A stretch of DNA of 64,000 nt from positions 744,001 through 808,000 of the forward strand of contig CAVRGQ010000008.1 in NCBI GenBank assembly GCA_963720785.1. Reading direction: 5' to 3'. Within the stretch, counting starts at the first letter, position 1. Every line of letters begins with the position of its first letter. The DNA comes from CAVRGQ01 sp963720785 (GTDB taxonomy: Bacteria > Actinomycetota > Acidimicrobiia > IMCC26256 > DASPTH01). Below are positions 16,657-24,406 of the stretch, one piece after another. The notes beneath the pieces are model-generated. The model ran no database searches and had not been told where the DNA came from. It saw nothing but the letters and a program-made list of their open reading frames with translations. The translations under genes and the position numbers were made by a program.

Positions 16657-17856
16657 TCAACCGACGTCGATCGGCAGGGTCTCCCACCCACGCACCGTGG
16701 ACGTCGACGCGAGGCGCGCACGGTCGGCGTCGTACTGCCACTCCGGGAACCGGTCCAGGAACTCGTCGAGCGCGACCCGCGCCTCGAGGCGCGCGAGCCC
16801 GGCGCCGAGGCAGAAGTGGGTTCCCCAGCCGAAGGTGACGTGGCGGGCGTCGTCACGGTGGAGGTCGAACTCGTCGGGGCGCTCGTAGCGCTCGGGGTCG
16901 CGGTTGGCCGCGCCGACGAGCAACATCATGGCGCTCCCGGCGGGCACGGTTGTGCCGTAGTAGTCGACGTCGTGCATCACGTAGCGCTCGACGTGCGGCC
17001 CGGTGGGCTCGAAGCGCAACGTCTCCTCGATCGTCGCGTCGAGCAGCGAGCGGTCGCCGACGAGATCGCGGCGCTGGTCGGGGTGATCGGCGAGCACTTT
17101 CACCATCCAGCCGATGAGCCGACCGGTGGTCTCGTTGCCCGCACCCGCGAGGACCGAGCAGTACATCAGCACCTCTTCACGCGACAGGGTGCGGCGCGTG
17201 CCGGTCTCGTCCTCGAACTCCGCGTTCAGCAGCATCGTCATGAGGTCGTCGGACGGATGCTCCGCGCGCCAGGCGATGTAGTCGGCGAAGAGGTCGGGGT
17301 GCCCGATGTTGTCGACGGTGACCTGCATCGGCTCGCCCGGTCGCGTGCGCAGGTTCGCGTCGGTGGCGTCACGCACGGCGACCTGGTCGGCCTCGGGGAT
17401 ACCGAGCAGCATGCTGATCACACGCATTGGCACATGGGTCGCGTACTCCCCCATCACGTCGAACTGCGCCTCACCGGCGAGACGGTCGAGGCACCGGCCG
17501 CACATCGCGCGGATCTCGTCCTCGAGCCCGGCGACACGACGCGGGCTGAACACACGCGACATCAGGCTGCGGTGCATCGCGTGCAGCGGCGGGTCCTCGA
17601 AGAGCACCACGCCGGGAGGTAACTCGAGGTTCGCCTTGATGATGTCGAGGATGTCGCTGCGCGAGTTGGAGAAGGTGCGCCAGTTGATGAAGGCCTGCTC
17701 GACGTCGGTGGCGCGTGACAGCGCCCAGAAGTCGTACTGCTCGTTGTGGAAGACCGGCGCCTCCTCGCGGAGACGCGCGAAGGCCGGATACGGGTCGGCG
17801 TTGATCTCGACGTCGTACGGGTCGTAGTAGGCCCCGGCTCGCTGGTCCCCCGTCAT
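16657..17856 (-). CDS. Cytochrome P450
   Basis: Intact 399-residue P450. I-helix motif LAGAGNETTGR, ExxR as EETLRFEPTGPHVERY, and heme loop FGWGTHFCLGAGLARLE. ATG 17856 is selected because GGGGGG lies 5-10 bases upstream; longer in-frame starts lack a site. It is divergent from the TetR gene (17939) with an 82-base intergenic region, so repression by that TetR is likely. It is similar in the whole C-terminal half to the truncated P450 at 59812 (EELLRYEPPGPHVARY). No redox partner is nearby. Confidence 0.92.
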   Translation of the reverse strand: MTGDQRAGAYYDPYDVEINADPYPAFARLREEAPVFHNEQYDFWALSRATDVEQAFINWRTFSNSRSDILDIIKANLELPPGVVLFEDPPLHAMHRSLMSRVFSPRRVAGLEDEIRAMCGRCLDRLAGEAQFDVMGEYATHVPMRVISMLLGIPEADQVAVRDATDANLRTRPGEPMQVTVDNIGHPDLFADYIAWRAEHPSDDLMTMLLNAEFEDETGTRRTLSREEVLMYCSVLAGAGNETTGRLIGWMVKVLADHPDQRRDLVGDRSLLDATIEETLRFEPTGPHVERYVMHDVDYYGTTVPAGSAMMLLVGAANRDPERYERPDEFDLHRDDARHVTFGWGTHFCLGAGLARLEARVALDEFLDRFPEWQYDADRARLASTSTVRGWETLPIDVG

Positions 17857-17938
17857 GCGTCCCCCCGGAATGCTGTGCGATCGCCAAATACTGTGCATCT
17901 GCTTAGCATCCGGGCCGGGGATCTGGCAAGGTCTCGTG
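17857..17938. promoter_or_regulatory. Divergent promoter region between P450 and TetR genes
   Basis: 82 bases that must hold both promoters. The perfect small palindrome TGCTTAGCA lies at 17900-17908, and the nearby ATACTGTGCAT and CTTAGCATC share GCAT half-sites. A TetR operator here would control both genes. The exact -35/-10 boxes are not clear. Confidence 0.4.
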
Positions 17939-18538
17939 ATGGCCGTGGAACGAGGGGCGGAACGCCGGATCGGAGGCACCGACTCGGCGAGCCGCGTCCG
18001 GCTGCTCGACGGCGCGGAGCGACTCCTGCTCGACGAGGGCTACGCCGCCGTCACGTCGCGCCGCGTGGCCGCCGCCGCGGGGCTCAAGCACCAGCTCGTC
18101 CACTACTACTTCCGCACCATGGACGACCTCTTCCTCGAGGTCTTCCGGCGGCGGGCGGAACAGCGGCTGGAGAGTTTCAGCCAGCGCGCTCGAGGACGAA
18201 CCCTCGCTCCGCACGATCTGGGCGTTCACGAGCGATCCCCGTGGCGCGGCGTTCACCGTCGAGTTCGCTGCCCTCTCCAACCACCGCAAGGCGATCCGGG
18301 CGGAGGTGGCCGGCTATGCCGATCGCTTCCGAACCATGCAGCTCGTCGCGATCGAGCAGGTGCTCACCGAACGCGGCGTCGACAAGGAGCGGTACCCGCC
18401 GATCGTCGTGCTCATGGCGCTCACGGGCATCGCGCAGCTCACCGCGCTCGACACGGCGCTCGGCGTGACCACCGGTCTGGCGGAAACCGCGGCATTCGTC
18501 GACCGACTCATCGACGACGTCGAGGGCGCGACGGTAGG
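17939..18538 (+). CDS. TetR family regulator (frameshifted)
   Basis: N-terminal helix-turn-helix RLLLDEGYAAVTSRRVAAAAGLKHQLVHYYFRTMDDLF is intact to about 18187. One base then slips, and the ligand-binding domain continues as EDEPSLRTIWAFTSDPRGAAF, FAALSNHRKAIRAEVAGY and GVTTGLAETAAFVDRLIDD. The end is uncertain. The second frame stays open into the convergent hydrolase gene, and a TAG in another frame at about 18536 is a plausible true stop after one more slip. Start ATG 17939 (GTG 17936 possible). The position suggests autoregulation and control of the P450 at 17856. Confidence 0.75.
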
Positions 18539-18561
18539 GTCGCCGAGCCGGCCCGTCGCGG

Positions 18562-20514
18562 TCACGCCGTCGCGAGCCCGCGCACGAAGCGCCGCAGCTC
18601 GACCGCGATCTCCGCATCCTCGGGCGCACCGAAGAATCCGCCGTGCGGCATCGCCTCCCACACGTGCAACTCGGCGTCGACGCCGGCATCGCGCAGGCGA
18701 CGATGCATCCGCACCGTGTTCGACAGGAAGAGGTCGCGCGTGCCCGACTGCAGGAGGGTCTTCGGGAACCCCGCGAGGTCGCCGAAGAGCGGGGAGAGGA
18801 GCGGATCCGAGAGATCCTGGTCACCCGCGTACAGCGCGATCGATGCCCCGAGACCGTCGACGAGCACGTAGTCGACGCCCTGGTTGGTCGCGAACGTGTC
18901 GCCCGACTCCGTGAGGTCGATCTCCGGGGAGAGCAACATCAGGCCGGCCGGCATCGGCAGCCCCTCGGCTCGGGCGCGCAGCAACATCGCGGCGGCCAGG
19001 TTCCCTCCGGCCGACGCGCCGCTGACCACGATCCGCGTCGGTGCCTGCTCGTCGAGCAGTGCCGCGTACACCGCGAGGCAGTCGTCGAGCGGCGCGGGAT
19101 ACGGGTGATCGGGCGGCATGCGGTAGTCGACTGACCAGGTGACGAGGCCGGTTCGTTGCGCGGCGATCGTGGACAGCAGGCGGCACACCTCTCCCCCGCC
19201 ACCCACCAGCGCACCGCCGTGGATGTCGAGCAGCACCATTGCGTCGGCCTCGGCGTCGACGTCGCTCGGGGTGATCCGGAACACCCGCACCGCTCGGATG
19301 TCGTCGACCTCGAAGTCGGCGTCGTCGCTCACACGTTCGCGGAACACCGACACCATGAGCTCGTCGGTCGCGGCGATCCGGGCCCGCCAACCGTCGAGAT
19401 CGCTCCGATCGGGGAGCTGCGGCGGGTTCGCGATCCGCGCCGCGACCCCGGCACACCCCGCCTGCATCGCCGCGCGCGCCTCGGGGCTCACGGACATCGG
19501 CACCGGGATCACCCGATCGAGATGCAGGGTTCCGGAGTCCTCCATCTCGGTCGCCTGCGCCCGGGGTGCGAGCTTCTCCTCGATCCACGAGCCCTCGAAC
19601 GCGGCGCAGGCCGCGGTGATGCCGCACGCGAACATCTCGAACGCGTGGGGCAGATCGGGTGCGACGAACAGCTCCGTCTCGTTGCCCGCCGCGGCCCAGC
19701 GCACGGCCAGGCCGAGCGTGTCGTCGAGCAACCGGTCCTCGGTGCCCACGGTCAGCAATGCCGGGGGCAGCCCCTGAAGGTCGGCGAACAACGGGGAGAT
19801 GTGCGGATCACGCCGGTCCTCGTCACTGCGATCGGGCAGGAAACACTCCCTGAAGAACCCCGGGGAACCGGCGTCGAGGATCGGGCTCGAGTCACTCGGG
19901 GGAATCGGTCGCCCCCAGTCGTAACAGCCGTACGAGAGCTTCACCGCGCGGACACGCGCCAGGGCGTCCGCGCCGAGAAGGTCACGCACGCGCAGGATCG
20001 CGGCCACCGCCAGGTACGCGCCGGCGGACTCACCACCCAGCAGGAGCTCGGTGGCCCCGAACTGCTCGGCGCCGCGCTCGAGCACGTCGCGCACGACGGC
20101 CGCAGCATCGTCGAGCGCCGCCGGGAACGGATGTTCCGGCGCGGTGCGATACCGCACCGACACGACCGCCACGCCGTGGCGGAGCGCGAACGCGGCGTTC
20201 GACCCGTCGTTCATCTCCGGGACGCCGAACACCGTGCCGCCGCCGTGGAAGTGCACGTACACGGCACGTGGGGCTGCGCCACCGGGAAGGAAGACGCGGC
20301 ACGACATGCCACCCCACACCTGGTCGTGCCCGCGAGGATCGGCCGGAAACGCGGGGAACGACGCCCGGATCACCCGGGCCCGCTCGAAGCGGTCGAGGTC
20401 GGGAGGGAGCGGCGAACGATCGTTGTACGCCGCGCGGACCGCCTGCATGTGGTCGGCGACGCACTGGCGCGCCTCCGCCCGCATCCCCTCGATCTCGTCG
20501 GTCCAGAGCCTCAC
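18562..20514 (-). CDS. Tandem (two-domain) alpha/beta hydrolase
   Basis: A 650-residue protein made of two complete alpha/beta-hydrolase-3 (hormone-sensitive-lipase-like) domains. Domain 1, residues 1-315: oxyanion HFHGGG at 88-93, nucleophile GGESAG (Ser163), His290 in LPHAF. Domain 2, residues about 335-650: DIHGGA at 430, nucleophile SGASAGG (Ser501), His in MPHGGFFG near 625. Both catalytic sets look complete. GTG 20514 overlaps the SBP stop (GTGA), so the hydrolase is coupled to the binding protein and may hydrolyse its ligand (ester or lactone). The Met at 324 could mark an ancestral second gene. A lost stop through an indel is possible, but the joined frame is clean. Confidence 0.82.
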   Translation of the reverse strand: MRLWTDEIEGMRAEARQCVADHMQAVRAAYNDRSPLPPDLDRFERARVIRASFPAFPADPRGHDQVWGGMSCRVFLPGGAAPRAVYVHFHGGGTVFGVPEMNDGSNAAFALRHGVAVVSVRYRTAPEHPFPAALDDAAAVVRDVLERGAEQFGATELLLGGESAGAYLAVAAILRVRDLLGADALARVRAVKLSYGCYDWGRPIPPSDSSPILDAGSPGFFRECFLPDRSDEDRRDPHISPLFADLQGLPPALLTVGTEDRLLDDTLGLAVRWAAAGNETELFVAPDLPHAFEMFACGITAACAAFEGSWIEEKLAPRAQATEMEDSGTLHLDRVIPVPMSVSPEARAAMQAGCAGVAARIANPPQLPDRSDLDGWRARIAATDELMVSVFRERVSDDADFEVDDIRAVRVFRITPSDVDAEADAMVLLDIHGGALVGGGGEVCRLLSTIAAQRTGLVTWSVDYRMPPDHPYPAPLDDCLAVYAALLDEQAPTRIVVSGASAGGNLAAAMLLRARAEGLPMPAGLMLLSPEIDLTESGDTFATNQGVDYVLVDGLGASIALYAGDQDLSDPLLSPLFGDLAGFPKTLLQSGTRDLFLSNTVRMHRRLRDAGVDAELHVWEAMPHGGFFGAPEDAEIAVELRRFVRGLATA

Positions 20515-21842
20515 GACCCGAGGATGTTCTCTTCGATCTTCACCCGGTTCGTCGGCTTGCAGTCGAAGGTGCCCTTCTTGGCCGGGTACTCACGCACGTA
20601 CTTCCCGCCCTTGACGTCGACGATCACGAAACACGGCGTGCCGATCCGCTTCGCGATGTTCACGGTGCCGGTCATCCCCTCGGTGTCGAACTTCGTGAGC
20701 GTCGGGATGCCGACGTCGAGCAGTGCCTTGCGGGTGAGCCCGTTCACACCGTCCTTCGCGACGACGGCCTCGACCGCCTGACGGAAGGCGATGACCGACG
20801 ACCAGCCGGCGACCGCGAAGTTGTCGGCGTCGCGCCCGACGTACTTCAGGAACTGGCGGAGCATCGCGTTCGACGACGCCTCGTCGAACGGCAGCGCGCC
20901 GAGGTACACCTTCGTGCCTTCCATGACCGGGTTCTCGACGATCGACTTCGCGTAGCACGCCGACCCGCAGATGAAGACGACATCGCTGCTCAGCCCCTGG
21001 AGTTGGGCCTCGCTGCGCAGGAGGATCTGGCTGTTGGATCCCAGCGTGTTCTGGGCGTAGTTGGACCCGTCGGCCTTCATCTGGCTGATGATCGGCGTGT
21101 AGGCGCTCTGCGGATCGCGTCCTGACATGAGCCTCGTCTGGTCGGCCTTCACACCGGCAGCGATGGCCGCGTCAACCAGCACGGTCGTCCCGCGCTGGGC
21201 GTCCTTGCTGTCGCTGGGAATGAGGAACGCGCCGTGCAGGTCGTTCTGGTTCTGCTTCAGCAGGTACTTCGACGGACCCGCGTTGCCGAAGAAGGTCTGG
21301 GGGTTCTGGTCCTTCGTCGCGCAGTCGAGCGGCGACGGCGTGACGGGGTACGACACCGGCGAGCACCACTGCGCGACGCCGGTGACGATGGCACCCATGT
21401 CGGGGAGACCGGTCGCCGCGCCGGTCGAGTCCTTGCACCCGACCTCGTCGTCGACGTTCGTGAGGAAGATCATCGCGGAACCGACCATCGCGAAGTCCTG
21501 GCTGCACGCCGTGATGACAGCATTCCGGGACTCGTTGGGGTTCAGCTTCGAGTCCATGAAGTCGACCACGAGCTTCCGGCCGGCGACGCCCCCGCCGCCC
21601 TGCTTCGAGTTGACGTACTTCGCCGCGCCGTTCACGCCGTCGACGACGCCCTGGAACAGCCCGGGCTGGAACGGGTTGTCGACGTCGGCCGCGACGGCGA
21701 TGTGGATCTCGCCGGCCGTGACGCCTACGTCGGTCGCGGTGGGCTTCCCTGCCTTGGCGGTTTGCGCTCCGCCAGCGGTCGCGGTCGCCACCGCCAGTGC
21801 GATCACGAGCAACGCACCGACGATCACTCGGAACTTCCCCAT
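20511..21842 (-). CDS. ABC-type substrate-binding protein (paralogue of 6156 and 49076)
   Basis: 443 residues with signal peptide MGKFRVIVGALLVIALAVATATAGGAQT. The core is VGVTAGEIHIAVAADVDN, FMDSKLNPNESRNAV, SGRDPQSAYTPII and a C-terminal PAKKGTFDCKPTN. ATG 21842 follows GAGGGGGGAACG. The shared segments with the proteins at 6156 and 49076 mark a recent paralogue family. It is cotranscribed with the tandem hydrolase, whose start overlaps its stop. Its promoter carries a 26-base element also found upstream of the dehydrogenase at 23261. Type-1 periplasmic binding fold; ligand unknown. Confidence 0.88.
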   Translation of the reverse strand: MGKFRVIVGALLVIALAVATATAGGAQTAKAGKPTATDVGVTAGEIHIAVAADVDNPFQPGLFQGVVDGVNGAAKYVNSKQGGGGVAGRKLVVDFMDSKLNPNESRNAVITACSQDFAMVGSAMIFLTNVDDEVGCKDSTGAATGLPDMGAIVTGVAQWCSPVSYPVTPSPLDCATKDQNPQTFFGNAGPSKYLLKQNQNDLHGAFLIPSDSKDAQRGTTVLVDAAIAAGVKADQTRLMSGRDPQSAYTPIISQMKADGSNYAQNTLGSNSQILLRSEAQLQGLSSDVVFICGSACYAKSIVENPVMEGTKVYLGALPFDEASSNAMLRQFLKYVGRDADNFAVAGWSSVIAFRQAVEAVVAKDGVNGLTRKALLDVGIPTLTKFDTEGMTGTVNIAKRIGTPCFVIVDVKGGKYVREYPAKKGTFDCKPTNRVKIEENILGS

Positions 21843-21895
21843 CGTTCCCCCCTCGGGACGTGGACGGCAACCCCGGCGGCTCGCCCGGCGCGACT

Positions 21896-21921
21896 TTACG
21901 ACAGGCACCTTACTTTTGCAA
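21896..21921 (-). promoter_or_regulatory. Shared 26-base promoter/operator element, copy 1
   Basis: Plus-strand TTACGACAGGCACCTTAC followed by TTTTGCAA. Copy 2 at 24365-24390 is the same at 24 of 26 positions. On the minus strand it gives TTGCAA, 17 bases, then TAAAGT, a possible -35/-10 promoter about 50 bases before the SBP start. The conserved spacer suggests a regulator footprint, perhaps of the TetR encoded at 21984. Confidence 0.6.
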
Positions 21922-21983
21922 CCAGGCGCGCGGACATGCGGATCCCGGGCGGGACCGGCAGATCGGAACGGGGTGCGGTTGGG

Positions 21984-22640
21984 TCAGCTCTTCGGGCGGC
22001 GTCGGAGACGCTGCGCCGACCGCGGCGGAAGCGGCGCTTCCAGCACCGCGGCGCCCGAGAGCACGAGCTCCTCGACGAACAGGTCGTCGGGCAGACGCGG
22101 CACGCCCGACTTCGATCCCCCACCGAAGTGGTCGGCCAGCGACCGCAGGACCATGTCGAAGGCCCGGCCCATGCGCGCCTGGCGCAGCGGCAGCGGGATG
22201 TGCCCGAGCGCTTCGTCGAGATAACGGTTGATGCGGTTGACCGTCGCGCCGTGCTCCACACCCATCTGGTGCCACGCGTCGGCCAGGGCGGCCGGCTGCA
22301 ATGCCACGATGAAGCGCAGGTAGTTCGAACCAGGAGGCTGGCTCTTCACGAGCGGGACGATGGCCACTTCCAGCAGGCCACGCACGTCGTGCTGGCGACC
22401 AGCACGCTCGAGCTCGTCGAGTGCGGCTTCGCGCAGCTCGTAGGCGGTGCCAGTCCGGTAGCGCACGATGGCGCGCAGGAGGCCGGCCTTGCCGCCGAAG
22501 TGGTATTGGACGACCGCGTGGTTCTTCTGCCCCGCCGCGTCGGCGATCTGACGCAGCGACACCGCGTCGAGGCCGTGGTCGGCATAGAGCTGCTCCGCGG
22601 CCAGGATCAGGCGTTCCTCGGTGATCTCTCCTCGGGCCAT
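21984..22640 (-). CDS. TetR family regulator
   Basis: 218 residues, intact. N-terminal helix-turn-helix AEQLYADHGLDAVSLRQIADAAGQKNHAVVQYHFGGKAGLLRAI; all-helical effector domain with a C-terminal GGGSKSGVPRLPDDLFVEELV. ATG 22640 is used because GTGAGG precedes it; the longer GTG start lacks a site. It lies between the two promoters that share the 26-base element, on the same strand as the genes they serve, and so is the prime candidate for their regulator. The effector is probably the solute bound by the adjacent SBP (inference). Confidence 0.88.
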   Translation of the reverse strand: MARGEITEERLILAAEQLYADHGLDAVSLRQIADAAGQKNHAVVQYHFGGKAGLLRAIVRYRTGTAYELREAALDELERAGRQHDVRGLLEVAIVPLVKSQPPGSNYLRFIVALQPAALADAWHQMGVEHGATVNRINRYLDEALGHIPLPLRQARMGRAFDMVLRSLADHFGGGSKSGVPRLPDDLFVEELVLSGAAVLEAPLPPRSAQRLRRRPKS

Positions 22641-22682
22641 CGCCTCACCATGGTCGTCGTGCGAGCGGGGCGAGGTTACCGC

Positions 22683-22707
22683 CGGTCGCGACACCCCGCC
22701 GCGACCG
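22683..22707 (-). terminator. Hairpin after the NTF2-like gene
   Basis: CGGTCGCG (22683-22690) pairs with CGCGACCG (22700-22707) over a 9-base loop, just after the stop at 22717 on the minus strand. It is probably a terminator or attenuator before the TetR gene. No U-tract. Confidence 0.4.
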
Positions 22708-22716
22708 GGCGCGGCA

Positions 22717-23247
22717 TCACGACCCGGAACGCTCCAGGTGCGCCCAGCGCGGCGGCAACGACGTGTCGTAGTTCGGATTGGCCGGGGGCGGGTTCAGGTC
22801 GGCGTTGGGCTGCCAGCCGACCGACGCGAGTGCAGCCCCGATCTGCGCGAGGTTCACCATCTGGTACTCCCAGCAGAACAGGCCGTCGCCCGCGTAGTAG
22901 AGGATCGACGCGGAGGGCACGCTCGCCTCGGCGCCGTCGGGCAGGGTGCCGACGATCTGGTCCCACTGGCTCACCAGGCGGTGGCCTTCGACCATCGTCC
23001 AGTTCTCGCGGCTCCACCAGCCGTACTCGGTGAGGCCCGCCATCGACTCGAGGCAGTACGCGCGGATGGTCTCGCGGCCCTCGATGCGCCCCCACGCGGG
23101 ATCGATCGTCACGCCGTCCTCGGTGTAGAAGTCCGCGAGCTTGTCCCACGGGATCTCCTGCGCCTCGGCGCGGTCACGCTCGGCGACGAACGCGCGGTAG
23201 GCGGCGCGCGCCTCTTGCTCGATGGTCTCGTGCTTCGAGTCCGTCAT
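22717..23247 (-). CDS. SnoaL/NTF2-like protein
   Basis: 176 residues. The NTF2-fold pattern is WDKLADFYTEDGVTIDPAWGRIEGRETIRAYC near the N-terminus with WDQIVGTLPDGAEASVPS in the middle. ATG 23247 follows AAGGAG at 6 bases. The dehydrogenase gene ends 13 bases upstream on the same strand, so the two form an operon. SnoaL-like proteins act as small-molecule cyclases, hydrolases, isomerases or binding proteins. Here it likely handles the product or substrate of the dehydrogenase at 23261 (inference from linkage). Confidence 0.75.
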   Translation of the reverse strand: MTDSKHETIEQEARAAYRAFVAERDRAEAQEIPWDKLADFYTEDGVTIDPAWGRIEGRETIRAYCLESMAGLTEYGWWSRENWTMVEGHRLVSQWDQIVGTLPDGAEASVPSASILYYAGDGLFCWEYQMVNLAQIGAALASVGWQPNADLNPPPANPNYDTSLPPRWAHLERSGS

Positions 23248-23260
23248 CAGTGCTCCTTCG

Positions 23261-24352
23261 CTAGTTGCCATGCTTGCCGGCATTGCGCGCCGCGTGCATC
23301 TGCAGGTCGTGGTAGGTCAGCAACCCGGGCGCGGCCCGGCACACCGCGGGCACCGCGTTCACCGCCGGGCACGCGGTGGCGATCATCCCGAGGTCCATCG
23401 CGCTGCGGATGTCGTGCACGTTCGACGCCGACCCGGGGAGGATCCCGAGGTCGAGCCTGAGCGCGGGGTCGCCGTCGATCTCGACGTGGTAGCCGTGGCG
23501 CATCTCCCACTTGGGTTCGACGGCCTCCCCCATGGTCCAGGTGACGCGGCTCGTGACCACCACGTCGTCACCGTGCTTCGCCTGGTACGTGATGCGCAGG
23601 CCCGCCACGGTGCCCGTGTCGTACACGCCCCAAAGGGTCTCGATCGGTTCCACCGCGACGGCGACCTCCTCGATGCGGTCGAAGCCGTCGATGTCCATGC
23701 CGAGCGCGTCGGCGACCGCGTAACACGAGTCGAGGTACGCCAAGCCGTCGAGCGAGTGAGGGGTCCCGGGCGCCACGCCTGCATCACCGACGAGCTCCGC
23801 CCGTGCCTCGGGTGTGAGGCCGAAGCCCAGCAGTGCCCACATCTCCGGCGCCTCGTAGAAGCCCACGTGGGAGTACTCGTCCCAGGTCACCGAGCGGACC
23901 TCGCGCAGCGGCAGCGACAGCACGGCGGCGAGGAGGTGCACGAAGCCCGGGTTCAACCCCGTCCCGAGCATCGAGGCCCCACCCCGCTGCGCCGCGTCGC
24001 GCAGGTGGTCCCAGAAGTGCGCTCCGCGGGGCCCGTCCGAGGCGAAGATGTAGCCCGACGTCGTCACCACGTTGATGCCGGCCTCGAGGAATCGCACGAC
24101 GGTGGCATCGTCGCCGTAGGCCGGCGTGTACACCACGCAGTCGGGCCGGAGCGCGAGGAGGGCGTCGACGTCGTCCGTGGCGTCGACGCCGACGTCTGCG
24201 CGACCGCACAGGGCACCGGCGTCGCGTCCCACCTTCGAGGAGCCGAAGGCGAACACGCCGACCAACTCCAGCTCGGGATGGTCGAGCACGGCGGCGAGCG
24301 CCTGGCGTCCCACGTTCCCCGTCGACCACTGCACCACACGAAGACGATCCAT
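23261..24352 (-). CDS. DapB-like NAD(P)-dependent dehydrogenase (2,4-diaminopentanoate dehydrogenase type)
   Basis: 363 residues. The Rossmann start LRVVQWSTGNVGRQALAAV, then ELELVGVFAFGSSKVGRDAG, TTSGYIFASDGP and GTGLNPGFVHLL are typical of the actinobacterial family related to dihydrodipicolinate reductase and diaminopentanoate dehydrogenase. I place the start at ATG 24352 rather than 24361. The predicted -10 box of the 26-base element ends at about 24362, so transcription would start near 24355 and the mRNA would be nearly leaderless. Intact. Operon with the NTF2-like gene. The true substrate in this family is often unknown. Confidence 0.8.
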   Translation of the reverse strand: MDRLRVVQWSTGNVGRQALAAVLDHPELELVGVFAFGSSKVGRDAGALCGRADVGVDATDDVDALLALRPDCVVYTPAYGDDATVVRFLEAGINVVTTSGYIFASDGPRGAHFWDHLRDAAQRGGASMLGTGLNPGFVHLLAAVLSLPLREVRSVTWDEYSHVGFYEAPEMWALLGFGLTPEARAELVGDAGVAPGTPHSLDGLAYLDSCYAVADALGMDIDGFDRIEEVAVAVEPIETLWGVYDTGTVAGLRITYQAKHGDDVVVTSRVTWTMGEAVEPKWEMRHGYHVEIDGDPALRLDLGILPGSASNVHDIRSAMDLGMIATACPAVNAVPAVCRAAPGLLTYHDLQMHAARNAGKHGN

Positions 24353-24364
24353 GGAGCCCATGGA

Positions 24365-24390
24365 TTACTACAGGCACCTTACTTTGGCAA
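24365..24390 (-). promoter_or_regulatory. Shared 26-base promoter/operator element, copy 2
   Basis: Plus-strand TTACTACAGGCACCTTAC followed by TTTGGCAA, differing from the copy at 21896-21921 at two positions. On the minus strand it reads TTGCCA, 17 bases, TAATCC, immediately before the dehydrogenase gene. Confidence 0.6.
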
Positions 24391-24406
24391 GCGGTCGGCG
24401 CGCTCG

